Positions 26,868-36,445 of a DNA stretch of 64,000 nucleotides are shown in pieces. Position 1 is the stretch's first letter. Each line of letters begins with the position of its first letter. Origin of the DNA: Candidatus Poribacteria bacterium (lineage in GTDB: Bacteria > Poribacteria > WGA-4E > WGA-3G); contig JAJEJA010000093.1 of NCBI GenBank assembly GCA_022828145.1, positions 1 to 64,000 of the forward strand. Reading direction: 5' to 3'. The translations under genes were made by a program, and so were the position numbers. The notes beneath the pieces are model-generated. The model saw only the letters and a program-made list of their open reading frames with translations. It ran no database searches and had not been told where the DNA came from.

Positions 26868-28259
26868 TCATCTCTGTCCAGTATTACCAGAGTAAGTCCC
26901 TCTTACAAAGAAAACGCCGGTTTTGCTCAGAAGAAAGACCAGATTACCTGCGGCAAGGAAAGCAGTTATAGAGATCGTTAACGCTATACCGTTGAGTCCC
27001 CAAACAGACAAAAGCACTAAAGCAATAAGCAAGTTCAAGACAGCCATCGTCACCATATTTCTGAAAACCAATCCGTATTCCTTCTGTGCATAGAGACCTG
27101 CATTTAATACTGGGATCATGCAAGAAAAGACTGTTCCTAAACTCAACCACATCAGGAGTTTTCCAATTTGCTCTACAGCCATCGGATTAAATTTCTCACC
27201 ACTAAATAGGAGCTGAGCAATTCTTGATGCGCTAAACAGAAGAATGATGAATAGTGGAATAGCAATATATATCACCCAACGGAGCTTGCGTAAGAGAGTC
27301 TGTTTTAGTTTTTTAAGGTCTTTCTCAATGCTGTCAGTTGTCATTTCTGGCAATCCAGTAGTTGCTATACTAATCCCTATCAGTGACTGGATCGCAGAAA
27401 AAACACGAAATGCACTGTTGTATAATGTAATAGCCCCTTTTCCTAGTCTTCCAACCAATAGGATCTCAACTATTATCCTGGCAGTCAACTGTCGGATTGC
27501 AAAACCTATTGTTGGGAGAGAAATTGCATCTTTGAGAGAACGTAGCGCATCAAAAGAGATCCAAGAAAACCTATATCTGTATCCTGTGCGATACATGCCA
27601 AAACACAGCCATACAAAGTATACGAAAAATCCCCCTGCATAAGCAATAGATACAGAATATACTAACTGTCCTGTATTTGTCCAATAAAGAAGAGCTATGA
27701 TTGCCAACAAAGGGGGAAGCGTATTTCGGAATGCGACTGTCTTGAAATGTTTCTGACTATTTAGAAACGCCCCGAGTATTGTACTACCAGATCCGAAGAT
27801 TACTAATGGTGCACTCCATCGTAATAACGTTGCCATTTCTGTCTGAGCCAAAACAGTTCTACTTGAGAGTAATAATTCTGCTATCAACGTTGACAACGTT
27901 GTAAGGAGCACCATCAAGCCTACTCCCACACAGAGTGAAAAGTTTATGATTCCACTTGTAAAACGTTGAAAATCGACTTTGTCTCTCGCTTTTTCTTCGC
28001 TGATAAAGAGAGGAACAAGACTAAATTTTGCTCCTTCACGGAAAACAATGTCAACTATTAGAACAACCTTTAATGCTGCAATGAGTGCATCCGCAGATTC
28101 ACTGACATCAAGTTGCCAAGGAATTAAGATATGAAAAATGAGACTCAAACACATCCCTGAAAAAGTAATTAACATTACCCAAGGTGTAGGTTTATGTTTC
28201 AATATTTCGGCAATTTTTCTCAACTTTTTAGGTGAGTCTTCCTCGCAAGTCTGATTCAA
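26868..28259 (-). CDS. MurJ/MviN-like lipid-linked oligosaccharide flippase
   Basis: A 463-aa membrane protein with about 12-14 hydrophobic segments. FREGAKFSLVPLFISEE near residue 75 and LRWSAPLVIFGSGSTILGAFLNSQKHF near residue 165 match the MurJ/MviN signature regions. In this setting it probably flips the undecaprenyl-linked repeat unit (Wzx role) rather than lipid II. It lies 25 bp after the nucleotidyltransferase gene and 5 bp before a sulfotransferase. Confidence 0.85.
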   Translation of the reverse strand: MNQTCEEDSPKKLRKIAEILKHKPTPWVMLITFSGMCLSLIFHILIPWQLDVSESADALIAALKVVLIVDIVFREGAKFSLVPLFISEEKARDKVDFQRFTSGIINFSLCVGVGLMVLLTTLSTLIAELLLSSRTVLAQTEMATLLRWSAPLVIFGSGSTILGAFLNSQKHFKTVAFRNTLPPLLAIIALLYWTNTGQLVYSVSIAYAGGFFVYFVWLCFGMYRTGYRYRFSWISFDALRSLKDAISLPTIGFAIRQLTARIIVEILLVGRLGKGAITLYNSAFRVFSAIQSLIGISIATTGLPEMTTDSIEKDLKKLKQTLLRKLRWVIYIAIPLFIILLFSASRIAQLLFSGEKFNPMAVEQIGKLLMWLSLGTVFSCMIPVLNAGLYAQKEYGLVFRNMVTMAVLNLLIALVLLSVWGLNGIALTISITAFLAAGNLVFLLSKTGVFFVRGTYSGNTGQR

Positions 28260-28284
28260 ACGTTATTCTCTCTCAAATTCTCTA

Positions 28285-28686
28285 TTATCCATTGAGAATT
28301 TTTTTTACGATATCAGTAGTATGGATATAATCCGTATATACTGTTTGAACTGGCGTATTAACACCTAACTCTTCAAGAATTTCTCTGAGCCTCGCGTTAC
28401 CATCAGCTCCTTCAACACATACATCCGGGGATACTTGAGCAACTAAATCCAGTTGAGACTCCAGAGAGAATACCTCAACTTTATCTACATGTTTACATGC
28501 GTCTAAAAGTGCTATTCGGTGTTCAAGTGGATAGATCGGTCTATTTTCCCCTTTGACGCGACGTACTGTATCATCCTCAGCAACACCGACAATAAGATAA
28601 TCTCCACAAGCGGCCGATGCTTCCAAAAATTTGAGATGTCCGTAGTGAAATAGGTCGAAACATCCCGTAACCAAAACAGTTTTCAC
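28285..28686 (-). CDS. Cytidylyltransferase-like nucleotidyltransferase (TagD/HldE-C type)
   Basis: A 133-aa single-domain nucleotidyltransferase with GCFDLFHYGHLKFL (GxFD and HxGH motif), the usual N-terminal signature, and ENRPIYPLEHRIALL in place of the RTxGISTT region. Family members make CDP-glycerol, CDP-ethanolamine or ADP-heptose. It starts at GTG 28686, sharing GTGA with the stop of the kinase gene upstream, so the pair is translationally coupled. The joint product is probably an activated sugar or polyol used by this locus. Confidence 0.85.
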   Translation of the reverse strand: MKTVLVTGCFDLFHYGHLKFLEASAACGDYLIVGVAEDDTVRRVKGENRPIYPLEHRIALLDACKHVDKVEVFSLESQLDLVAQVSPDVCVEGADGNARLREILEELGVNTPVQTVYTDYIHTTDIVKKILNG

Positions 28687-29678
28687 TTATGTAGCTCCAA
28701 TGCTCTGAATGCGTATCTTGCTGTCTGTCTGTGCTGGTATACTTCCGCTTCTGGCGGAGCTATAAAGTGATATGGACTATTTAATCTATCCAGTTCAGGA
28801 GCAAGTTTTTCTCCATATCCTCCAATAACATAGATTTCTGATTTTTCGGGGACTCGCATCCGTTTGTAGATTGAGATTATATAATTCATATCAGCAAGCG
28901 TAATTGGATTGGAGACTTTTTTTACGACCTGTTTGTGATAACCTCCATTTGCAGTAATAGTCCATCTAATACCTGCCCTTTTCTCTTGTTCTCTTGGTAT
29001 AAATGCTATTTCTGGATGACTAATAACCACCCATGTACCTGCAATAATAATCGGTCTGGGGTCAAATACTGAGATACAACTGTGATCGTGTCCGCCAGCA
29101 AAAACAGCAATTCCTTTTTCTGTATTTCCTACAATGGTAGCGGAACTCATAAATTCTGTAGAAAAGGGTAAAGGTTCACATTTATGTTTTTTAAGTAATT
29201 CCACAAACCATTGTCGCTGAGAAACGTTTAACATACCGCTATTCCCCGCGTGTGTCAAATCCCACCTATCTATCTCAGTTCTGGCGAGTCTTGAAGCAAT
29301 ATAGGTTGACACGGGTAATGCTGGTCCATCAGAATAAGAGGGAAAAGTAAGAAGTGACTGGAAGGCTGACCCGATATCCCGCTTGACATCCGTAGGTGTA
29401 CCTGTTTGTGCATAGTTGTTATCTATGAGCGCCTCACGGTTGTGTGTCGGTTCGTAGATGATATTGTTATATACAACACCTTCTCCAAAGCTAAGCGGGA
29501 ATATCGCTTGATAGGTGTGCTTATCAAATTCAGAAATTACTTTTCTCACACCTGTCTCAAGCGTTTCAGGTGAAGATATGTCGGTTTCCACTTTAAATTC
29601 CGCAAGGATATTTAATGTATCATTGAATAGGTAACCTTTTGTAAATGAACAACCGATGTCAAGGATTAGTATTTGCAT
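28683..29678 (-). CDS. FGGY-type carbohydrate kinase-like protein
   Basis: A 331-aa ASKHA-fold protein starting QILILDIGCSFTKGYLF, a phosphate-1-like motif, with FAGGHDHSC in the middle and GGYGE at the C-terminal adenosine site, as in FGGY sugar kinases. It is shorter than usual FGGY kinases (about 450-500 aa), mainly through a compact C-terminal half. It overlaps the nucleotidyltransferase by 4 bp. Together they suggest phosphorylation of a sugar or polyol followed by nucleotidyl transfer; the substrate is unknown. Confidence 0.75.
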   Translation of the reverse strand: MQILILDIGCSFTKGYLFNDTLNILAEFKVETDISSPETLETGVRKVISEFDKHTYQAIFPLSFGEGVVYNNIIYEPTHNREALIDNNYAQTGTPTDVKRDIGSAFQSLLTFPSYSDGPALPVSTYIASRLARTEIDRWDLTHAGNSGMLNVSQRQWFVELLKKHKCEPLPFSTEFMSSATIVGNTEKGIAVFAGGHDHSCISVFDPRPIIIAGTWVVISHPEIAFIPREQEKRAGIRWTITANGGYHKQVVKKVSNPITLADMNYIISIYKRMRVPEKSEIYVIGGYGEKLAPELDRLNSPYHFIAPPEAEVYQHRQTARYAFRALELHK

Positions 29679-29687
29679 TGAAAATAC

Positions 29688-32345
29688 CTATTTAAGGATA
29701 ACCATTCTTCTGGTCTTTTTGAAAGAGGGTGTTATTAGTTCATAAATATAGACGCCGTTTGCGACTGTTTCACCAGCGTCATTTCGTCCATCCCAATGTG
29801 CTGCTCGGTCCCGCGTGAGATAATAACCAGTCTCTTGATGACCAGAAAAGACTGTTCTTATCACTTTACCAGCAGTATTATATATCCGAATTGTGATTTC
29901 TGCATTTTCCGAGAGTTGATAAGGTATCCATGTTTCTGGATTAAATGGATTTGGATAGTTTGGCAACAGTTTTGTTAACATAGGACCCTCAGCAGGCATT
30001 AACAGTTTCTCTATAAACTTCTTTACTAATGTCTTATGTGTATTATTACCTGACAATTCTTCAATTTTCTCGTAGAATGAATAGAGCATCGCTATTTCAA
30101 CATCAGAGAGTGCCGAACTAATTTTGGACAACGTGTTTGTATTGTTGTCTAAGGATGGTGCTGCATTAGTTTGTTGTTCTTCAATCCACTTAATCACTGC
30201 AACGACATCTTCCAAGTCCACTTTCCCATCTCTGTTAATATCGTACTGAGATTTCCAAAGTAGTTTTGTATCGAAATGTGCAACGATAGTAAGTAGATCG
30301 AGTATATCTACTTTTCCATCTAAATTAACATCAGCAGAGGGTGTTTTTGTATCGCCTTTTTCAACGACATGTAATACTTGGTTCACTGATATGTCGTTGA
30401 GTACCTGTAAGATACCGCTTGGCCAATAGATGATTAATTCACTTACCTTCTCATTCTGTGCAAGGCCAAAATGAATACGTTTTTGATCTTGTTGTGCCCA
30501 ATGAATGCCCCCGTTACGTTCACGGAGTTGTGATTTACCATCAGGTGTAGTAGCCAGAATCCTTGCTCCAATACCATCCCTGTTTGATTTAGTTCCTTCT
30601 AAATCAATCTGAATCCAATTGTTTCCGCTTCCCATATTCTGGTAAAGCTGATCAGGTCCATTGTTAAATGGATAAACGCCTCTACCATTGGTAACAAAGA
30701 GGTCGAGGTATCCATCCAAATCGTAATCTCCCATGGTAACACTCATTCCTCTTCCCTCTGTATTTGCTTCCGCACCCCCTGCTCCGGGTACTTGAATGAA
30801 AGAGCCATTGCCCTGATTCTCATAGAGTTGGTTAGGTAAGTTTCCTGCACTGCTTGAACACACTATATACATGTCTATATCCATATCATTGTCAAAATCT
30901 CCTGCTGCAACGGAGCGTGCACTAACTGCCTTCGGAAATTGTATCATCTGAAAATTGTTATAAGGTGTTGTAATACAAAGAATGGCATTCGGGTCGTAAG
31001 AGATATCATAAATAGAGAAATTAATTGCCTCTACCTCTATAATGGGGTTTTTTGAAGATATGAGTGCTTCAAAACCTGTCCAAATTGTATCAAGAGGGGG
31101 TATTGTGTTGTATAGCACTGTCCATCTGTTTACATCGGGGTCATATCCTACATAAGTTCTCCAATTTTCCTTTTCTGGTCGATCTGCTAATCCTATTACT
31201 CTCGGGTCAGAGGGATCAAGCAAGGCAGTAAAGGAAGATACATTTCGCTGTCGATCTATTGGAATATAGTCGCCATCAAACGCGTATACATTGTGGGCAT
31301 CTTTTCCAATTACCAAGTGCTTGAGTTGAGACGCCCAATCCGAATGAATCTCGAACTTAACGACTCCATCCGTCTTAAAACTTAACCCTTTCTCTCCCTT
31401 GTTAACAATGACATAAACTCTTATTTTATAAGGATAAGATTCTGGTGGAGGGGGTTCATTTGAAGGCCGTATCTTTTCTGCTTCAGAAGTGTCAATAAAG
31501 GGACGATTAACACCGCGTACCAAAAAACCATCAGGAAGTAAATCACCATTGAAATCGGCAAAGGTTGCGTCAAGGACATTATAAATCTTTGGGAAATTAA
31601 GGGTGGATAATTCATTTAACGTAGGAGTAGAGGCATCATATATATATAAAGGATAAGGATTGTGTCCTACGAAGAGTTCCATTACACCATCACCTGTAAC
31701 ATCTGAAAGTTGAGCTAAGGAGGTGTTCTCTTTAATGTGATAACCTGCTTGAGAATTGACATTTTCAAATCCTCCTGCCATCTGTTTAAAGACTGTTGAG
31801 GTAATGAGAGAACCTGTTTGGTCCGTTCGAGTTGTCCCGGTAACAATCAAATCGAGTAGACCGTCCCTGTTCCAATCAAACCAGAGTGGAGTTCTACCTC
31901 TGAGTAACGGCATGTCAATCCCAAATTCAACTGCGCGTTCAATTAGTTTTCCATTTTCATTTACATAGAAATGATTATCATGTACAGGATTTGTAGGGTT
32001 AACCCCACCGCCGCCGCCGCATAAAACTATTAGGTCTTGGTCACCGTCATTGTCAAAATCTGCCCATGCCACCCCATGCGTGTCCGCAAAAGGGTATGCA
32101 TCCCATACTTCATCAATAATATCTGTGAAAGTTCCATTTTGATTATTACGGTAAAGGCTCGGTTTGTGCTTATGGTTTGTTGCCCATAAATCGAGGTACC
32201 CATCTCCATCAAAATCACCCCAAGCATTTCCCCAGCTTTCACCGATGCGCGTGATACCTGCTTGATGTGAGACATCTTGAAATTGTATGTCGCTCCATGC
32301 TGAAGATGCTGAACAGAAAACCAATAAAAGCACTAAACTCCGCAT
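29688..32345 (-). CDS. FG-GAP/ASPIC-UnbV surface protein with dockerin and FlgD-like tail
   Basis: An 885-aa exported protein with a Sec signal (LLLVFCSASSAWS). FG-GAP/VCBS Ca-binding blades recur (DFDGDGYLDLW, DFDNDGDQDLI, DYDLDGYLDLF) and form a beta-propeller. An ASPIC/UnbV domain (about 575-660, with IYWPSG) follows, then two dockerin repeats (DVNLDGKVDILDL, DINRDGKVDLEDV), a helical linker and the YPNPFNPETW tail shared with the sulfatases. AAGGAG precedes ATG 32345. It heads the tight operon down to 21999 and is probably an extracellular glycan-binding or scaffold protein; its role is unknown. Confidence 0.85.
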   Translation of the reverse strand: MRSLVLLLVFCSASSAWSDIQFQDVSHQAGITRIGESWGNAWGDFDGDGYLDLWATNHKHKPSLYRNNQNGTFTDIIDEVWDAYPFADTHGVAWADFDNDGDQDLIVLCGGGGGVNPTNPVHDNHFYVNENGKLIERAVEFGIDMPLLRGRTPLWFDWNRDGLLDLIVTGTTRTDQTGSLITSTVFKQMAGGFENVNSQAGYHIKENTSLAQLSDVTGDGVMELFVGHNPYPLYIYDASTPTLNELSTLNFPKIYNVLDATFADFNGDLLPDGFLVRGVNRPFIDTSEAEKIRPSNEPPPPESYPYKIRVYVIVNKGEKGLSFKTDGVVKFEIHSDWASQLKHLVIGKDAHNVYAFDGDYIPIDRQRNVSSFTALLDPSDPRVIGLADRPEKENWRTYVGYDPDVNRWTVLYNTIPPLDTIWTGFEALISSKNPIIEVEAINFSIYDISYDPNAILCITTPYNNFQMIQFPKAVSARSVAAGDFDNDMDIDMYIVCSSSAGNLPNQLYENQGNGSFIQVPGAGGAEANTEGRGMSVTMGDYDLDGYLDLFVTNGRGVYPFNNGPDQLYQNMGSGNNWIQIDLEGTKSNRDGIGARILATTPDGKSQLRERNGGIHWAQQDQKRIHFGLAQNEKVSELIIYWPSGILQVLNDISVNQVLHVVEKGDTKTPSADVNLDGKVDILDLLTIVAHFDTKLLWKSQYDINRDGKVDLEDVVAVIKWIEEQQTNAAPSLDNNTNTLSKISSALSDVEIAMLYSFYEKIEELSGNNTHKTLVKKFIEKLLMPAEGPMLTKLLPNYPNPFNPETWIPYQLSENAEITIRIYNTAGKVIRTVFSGHQETGYYLTRDRAAHWDGRNDAGETVANGVYIYELITPSFKKTRRMVILK

Positions 32346-32379
32346 TTTTTCTCCTTACCTCCTTGTTTGAGATTTAATG

Positions 32380-34458
32380 TCACCTCAGGATGAGCATTTT
32401 ACCAGTGGATTTAAAATCATCTGCAATAAAAACATAAAAATAAACCCCGCTCGTGGCGATCTCTCCAATCCTGTTCCTACCATCCCAATATGCAGCTTGA
32501 GATTTGTCTTGATACACACCTGGTGACAACTGTCCCATCGTTAAAGTCCTTAAGTGTTTCCCATTCGCAGTATAGATAGAAATGGTAACCTTTGCAGGCT
32601 TCGCTAATTGAAAAGGGATCCACGTCTCAGGATTAAATGGATTTGGATAGTTTGGTAACAGCGATGTTACTTTCGGTAGTGTATCCCCTGAATGTAGTAA
32701 CGTCATTAAGTGTTCTAAAACAACAACACCACTTTTCAAGTAGGTATCCTCTATATTTAACTGTTTAGCAAGTTGTATCCATTGTGTAAGGTTTTCTGAT
32801 GTCAAGTAATAGGATTCAACTGACCCCTTCTTGAGCGTAGGGGCAGCAATTCCAGACCCTATTTCTGATGCGACAATGAGCAGGTCTATTATGTTGATTT
32901 CTCCATCTCTATTGACATCTGGATAGATGTTCATCTGTTCTAAAGCATTAAAGTCGGTATTATCAAAGTTTCTGGCAATCAAGACGAGGTCTGTTATATC
33001 TACAACATTATCTCGGTTAACATCTGGTTTGTTGTAATGAGGCACCGGTTTCAGATCTGACGGTGGTTCTGTCTGATTATCGGAATCGTATTCCATTAGA
33101 TTTTCTATTATGCCATCAATCGGTGAAAAATCAAAGATATGGTTCTCGCTTAGATCAAGGATTTGGAGATTTATCATGTTTTTAAGCGGGTACACATCTG
33201 TGATCATGTTATCGTGTAGATCTAAATCTACCAGCTTTCTTAAGTTTCTGAGCGGGAATACATCTGTTATTTTATTTCCATCAAGATCCAATACTTCCAA
33301 GTTTGTCAAATCTTGAAGGGGATATAGATCAGATATGTCGTTGTCATCAAGATCTAAGTCGATCAAATTTGTCAGTTCTTTCAGGTGTGATATATCATCA
33401 ATTTGGTTGTTGTGAAGATCTAAAATCGTCAATTGTTTCAAGTCTCTAAGAATTGATATATCTGATACATTGTTTCCATCAAGATCCAATATTTCCAGAT
33501 GAAACAATTTCCTGAGAGGTGTGATATCTGTTATTTCATTACCATCAAGATCCAATTCAACAAGATATGGGATATCTTCAATAAAAGAGATATCCGAAAT
33601 TTGATTGTCGTCTATATCTAATTTCCTCAATTCAATTAGATGTCTTAGCGGGGTGCCATCCAATATCATGTTATCGTGGGCGTCCAGTATTATCATCTTT
33701 GTCATATAGATCAGAGGTGACACATCGGTTATCTGAGTAGTGTCAATATCCAACGAATACATGTTTATCATACCTTCTAATGCAGAAATATCTAAAAGTG
33801 GATTGTCAGATGCATCTAAATGTTCCATATTGGTTAGGTTCTTGAGTGGACTCACATCTGTTATCCGGGTACTATCAAAATCCAAATATGTCAGATTCGT
33901 CAAATTTCTTAATGGAGACAGATCTTCAATTGAGGTGTTTTCAAAATCAAGGAGCGTTAAGTTCTTCAGATTACTAAGTGGAGACAAATCTGATAGATTA
34001 TAATTAAATTCAGCAGTTAGATGTTTCAAGTTTATCAGTCCGCTTAAAGGTGACAGATCCGTAATATGGTTGCCTCTAAGAGATAACCACGTGAGCTTTG
34101 TTAAGTCTTTGAGAGGGGTTAAATTAGATATCCAGTTGAGACCAAGTTCTAACTCTGTCAAATTGACAGCATACTCAAGACCGCTTATATTGTTGATACC
34201 AGCTCTAAAAGCATCAAACGTTTCTAAACTTGCCATTTCTGCTTGCGTAATTTCTGTCCCAGCTTGTTTATCTAATGCAGTCTCAAGTGCGGTACGAAGA
34301 CCATGGTCTGGAATGTGGACAGTTTGTGCAGACGCAATCGGATACGAAATAAAAGACAGTATACACGCGACAAATGTCATACGGATGGTGTGTATAAATA
34401 AAGAGGTATGATCTGGGAAGGTTGCACCCGTTGATTGAGAGGATATGAGAAACATCAT
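32380..34458 (-). CDS. Leucine-rich-repeat surface protein with dockerin and FlgD-like tail
   Basis: A 692-aa exported protein. After a signal region come about 16 tandem 22-residue SDS22/internalin-type LRRs (about 85-440, pattern LxxLDLdxNxItDlxPL), a Ca-binding dockerin pair (DVNRDNVVDITDL, DVNRDGEINIIDL), a helical linker and the YPNPFNPETW tail. The start is uncertain: ATG 34458, or the internal ATG 34380, which begins a compact signal peptide (MTFVACILSFISYPIASA). The LRR solenoid should be a protein- or glycan-binding surface. It is 34 bp upstream of the UnbV gene. Confidence 0.87.
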   Translation of the reverse strand: MMFLISSQSTGATFPDHTSLFIHTIRMTFVACILSFISYPIASAQTVHIPDHGLRTALETALDKQAGTEITQAEMASLETFDAFRAGINNISGLEYAVNLTELELGLNWISNLTPLKDLTKLTWLSLRGNHITDLSPLSGLINLKHLTAEFNYNLSDLSPLSNLKNLTLLDFENTSIEDLSPLRNLTNLTYLDFDSTRITDVSPLKNLTNMEHLDASDNPLLDISALEGMINMYSLDIDTTQITDVSPLIYMTKMIILDAHDNMILDGTPLRHLIELRKLDIDDNQISDISFIEDIPYLVELDLDGNEITDITPLRKLFHLEILDLDGNNVSDISILRDLKQLTILDLHNNQIDDISHLKELTNLIDLDLDDNDISDLYPLQDLTNLEVLDLDGNKITDVFPLRNLRKLVDLDLHDNMITDVYPLKNMINLQILDLSENHIFDFSPIDGIIENLMEYDSDNQTEPPSDLKPVPHYNKPDVNRDNVVDITDLVLIARNFDNTDFNALEQMNIYPDVNRDGEINIIDLLIVASEIGSGIAAPTLKKGSVESYYLTSENLTQWIQLAKQLNIEDTYLKSGVVVLEHLMTLLHSGDTLPKVTSLLPNYPNPFNPETWIPFQLAKPAKVTISIYTANGKHLRTLTMGQLSPGVYQDKSQAAYWDGRNRIGEIATSGVYFYVFIADDFKSTGKMLILR

Positions 34459-34596
34459 TAGATTTTAAGATCCTTAGTAAAAGAAAAAAATAAAATGGGA
34501 AGACTACAAGAAATAGAAGAATGAACGAAAAGTTGCCTATCTTCCAAACTTTCAGCCTTCCAAATTACATAGGAACTGGATTTTCAGATTAGGCTT

Positions 34597-35247
34597 CTAT
34601 TCAACGCTATTTTCGGTACCAGGCGTAGCATCTACGACTTGAAATTCACCAGTACCATTCGGCAAGCGTCCATAAGAAATGTCTGTTTCCTGTTCTCCAA
34701 AAACAACATGATCCAACACTGTAATTCCATCTGTATCTACAAGCAGTGCCATTTCACCACCTTTAGATAGTTTAATGTCGGCATGCAAGCCCGGAGTATC
34801 ATCTAAATCCTCATCTAACCACACAATTAAATATCCATTTGCTGGAATCTCAATGTCATCAGGGAATTGCCATTTAGTCGGTTCTTCCTCGTCGTCGCTC
34901 AGATACATACCGGAAATTGAAATTGGATTGTCAGTGCGATTGTATAACTCAAGCCAATCATCATAGTCTCCTTGGGGATCAGCGATGATATTGTCGTTAT
35001 CTGCCATCAATTCATTTATAACTACGGCAGAACCTTCCAGCATATCTATATCCTCTTCAGCCTTACCTGTATCCCCCATTCCCATGTTGTCTGTGTCATC
35101 AGTGCTTCCTTCACTGTCATCAGTGCTTCCTGTGCTGTCGTCTGCGTTTTGATCACCAGATCGCAACACATCTGAAGTATACTCACACGATACGATGACA
35201 AAACAACACAGCAGTATCGTGATTAATTTTAACTGAATTTTTATCAA
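34597..35247 (-). CDS. Lipoprotein with lamin-tail (LTD) domain
   Basis: A 216-aa lipoprotein with lipobox VIVSC (Cys21). A low-complexity acidic linker with DDSTGSTDD/DDSEGSTDD repeats (about 33-65) leads to a lamin-tail domain (about 75-210), recognised by VINELMADN, DWLELYN and the GYLIVWLDED strand. LTDs in secreted bacterial proteins are often linked to surface nucleases or adhesins, but no catalytic domain is present here. It is alone, flanked by gaps of about 100-140 bp, and its role is unknown. Confidence 0.82.
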   Translation of the reverse strand: MIKIQLKLITILLCCFVIVSCEYTSDVLRSGDQNADDSTGSTDDSEGSTDDTDNMGMGDTGKAEEDIDMLEGSAVVINELMADNDNIIADPQGDYDDWLELYNRTDNPISISGMYLSDDEEEPTKWQFPDDIEIPANGYLIVWLDEDLDDTPGLHADIKLSKGGEMALLVDTDGITVLDHVVFGEQETDISYGRLPNGTGEFQVVDATPGTENSVE

Positions 35248-35345
35248 CTGAATTCTCCTTTACGTTTAAAGGTTATGCGTTATATAACGAAATTAAAATA
35301 ACTTGTCAGAATTGTAAAAAATATGTGTCTGAAGTAATTATTCAG

Positions 35346-35957
35346 TTAATCCGAATGTCCTAACATATTAATTTTTAATATTACATTGTTGTCCAGCTTA
35401 AACTTGGTTGCTAACAGCTCTCCTGGCACTTGCACACACATAAGACTCGGATCTTTAATCGCTTTAAGTCTATTACCGATACTCAATCTTGGCACATCTT
35501 CACACACCATGATTCCAGGCGTTGCACACAGTGAAGAATACATCTTAAAGAATTTAACCTGTTGACTGTGGGAATGTTCAGCGTCATCAATCAGAAGATG
35601 ATACGGTCCGTGTTCAGCAGCAGCTCGTAATCCGTTTTCTGTGTAAGCATCAACGTTCAGAAAAACACCTTTTTCACCTAAATCTTCTTGAATTGGACTT
35701 ACATCAAGTCCCACAATTTTTTCTACGAACGGCATCTTAGCGAAAGCGTGTCCACTCCCTTCACCAAACATAGTAACACCTAATTCCAAAACGCGTATAG
35801 GTTGCATCCCGTTTTGAAAAAGAAGTGAGGCTATCACCCAATCGTATAGGTTAGCGTAATTGTGTCGAATTCCGGTTTTGTCTGAATTAGATTCAGAAAA
35901 ATATACTGAGGGGGGTTTTTCTGAAAAACAATCTACCAAAGACTTTTCTACAGACAT
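35346..35957 (-). CDS. Class I SAM-dependent methyltransferase-like protein
   Basis: A 203-aa protein with a Rossmann-type SAM-binding start, RVLELGVTMFGEGSGHAF, then IVGLDVSP (acidic strand-2 loop) and LLIDDAEHSHSQQ, as in the cephalosporin-hydroxylase/glycan methyltransferase group that occurs in polysaccharide loci. The motif-I glycines are altered (GVTMFGEG), so activity is not certain. It may methylate a sugar of the glycan. The next sequence upstream is an Rpn remnant. Confidence 0.6.
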   Translation of the reverse strand: MSVEKSLVDCFSEKPPSVYFSESNSDKTGIRHNYANLYDWVIASLLFQNGMQPIRVLELGVTMFGEGSGHAFAKMPFVEKIVGLDVSPIQEDLGEKGVFLNVDAYTENGLRAAAEHGPYHLLIDDAEHSHSQQVKFFKMYSSLCATPGIMVCEDVPRLSIGNRLKAIKDPSLMCVQVPGELLATKFKLDNNVILKINMLGHSD

Positions 35958-36037
35958 ATTGTATCATGTCTCCTTCTCATGTAGCACAATCTGGAAAAAT
36001 GTGCATCTGTTCAAAGCGATATATGGGTTGGTATATA

Positions 36038-36418
36038 CTACTTACCGTTCTTTGAAAAGTCAATGTCCTCAAATGTTTCTGCGGTAAGGACCTGGTCAAA
36101 CAGTTCATCAAGGTGAACAAGGTCATCTATAGCCGAAATCTCATTGAGAACAGTGTCTGACTTTTCCGCGAACCGATACTGTACTATTTTGAGAACGTCT
36201 GTCCGTTTCTCGTTGATTCTACCTTGTTCAAGTCCTTCAGCTTTTCCTTGTTCAAGTGCTTCAGCTTTTCCTTCTTGAAGAAGGGCTTCTATACCAGTCA
36301 TAATAATACTTTCAACCTCCTCATTTTCTGTATGCGTATTTATCATTCTAAGCAAGGAGGTTTGCTCGCTTGCATTCCGTTCAAAATATATGTTAGCAGA
36401 AACTGATGGAAATGTCAA
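36038..36418 (-). pseudogene. Truncated Rpn-family nuclease/transposase-like gene (C-terminal remnant)
   Basis: The last 62 codons are nearly identical to the end of the Rpn-type gene at 41454-42347 (RINEKRTDVLKIVQYRFAEK... to DFSKNGK), and the 50 bp downstream also match (35990-36037 versus 41404-41453). The N-terminal nuclease domain with the acidic/EAQ motif is absent. Before the shared end sits a Gln/Glu-rich repeat (EALEQGKAEGLEQG). An intact 126-codon frame exists, but the catalytic part is lost. Confidence 0.7.
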
Positions 36419-36445
36419 TGGAATAGTTTCTATCTTTTGTGTCTA

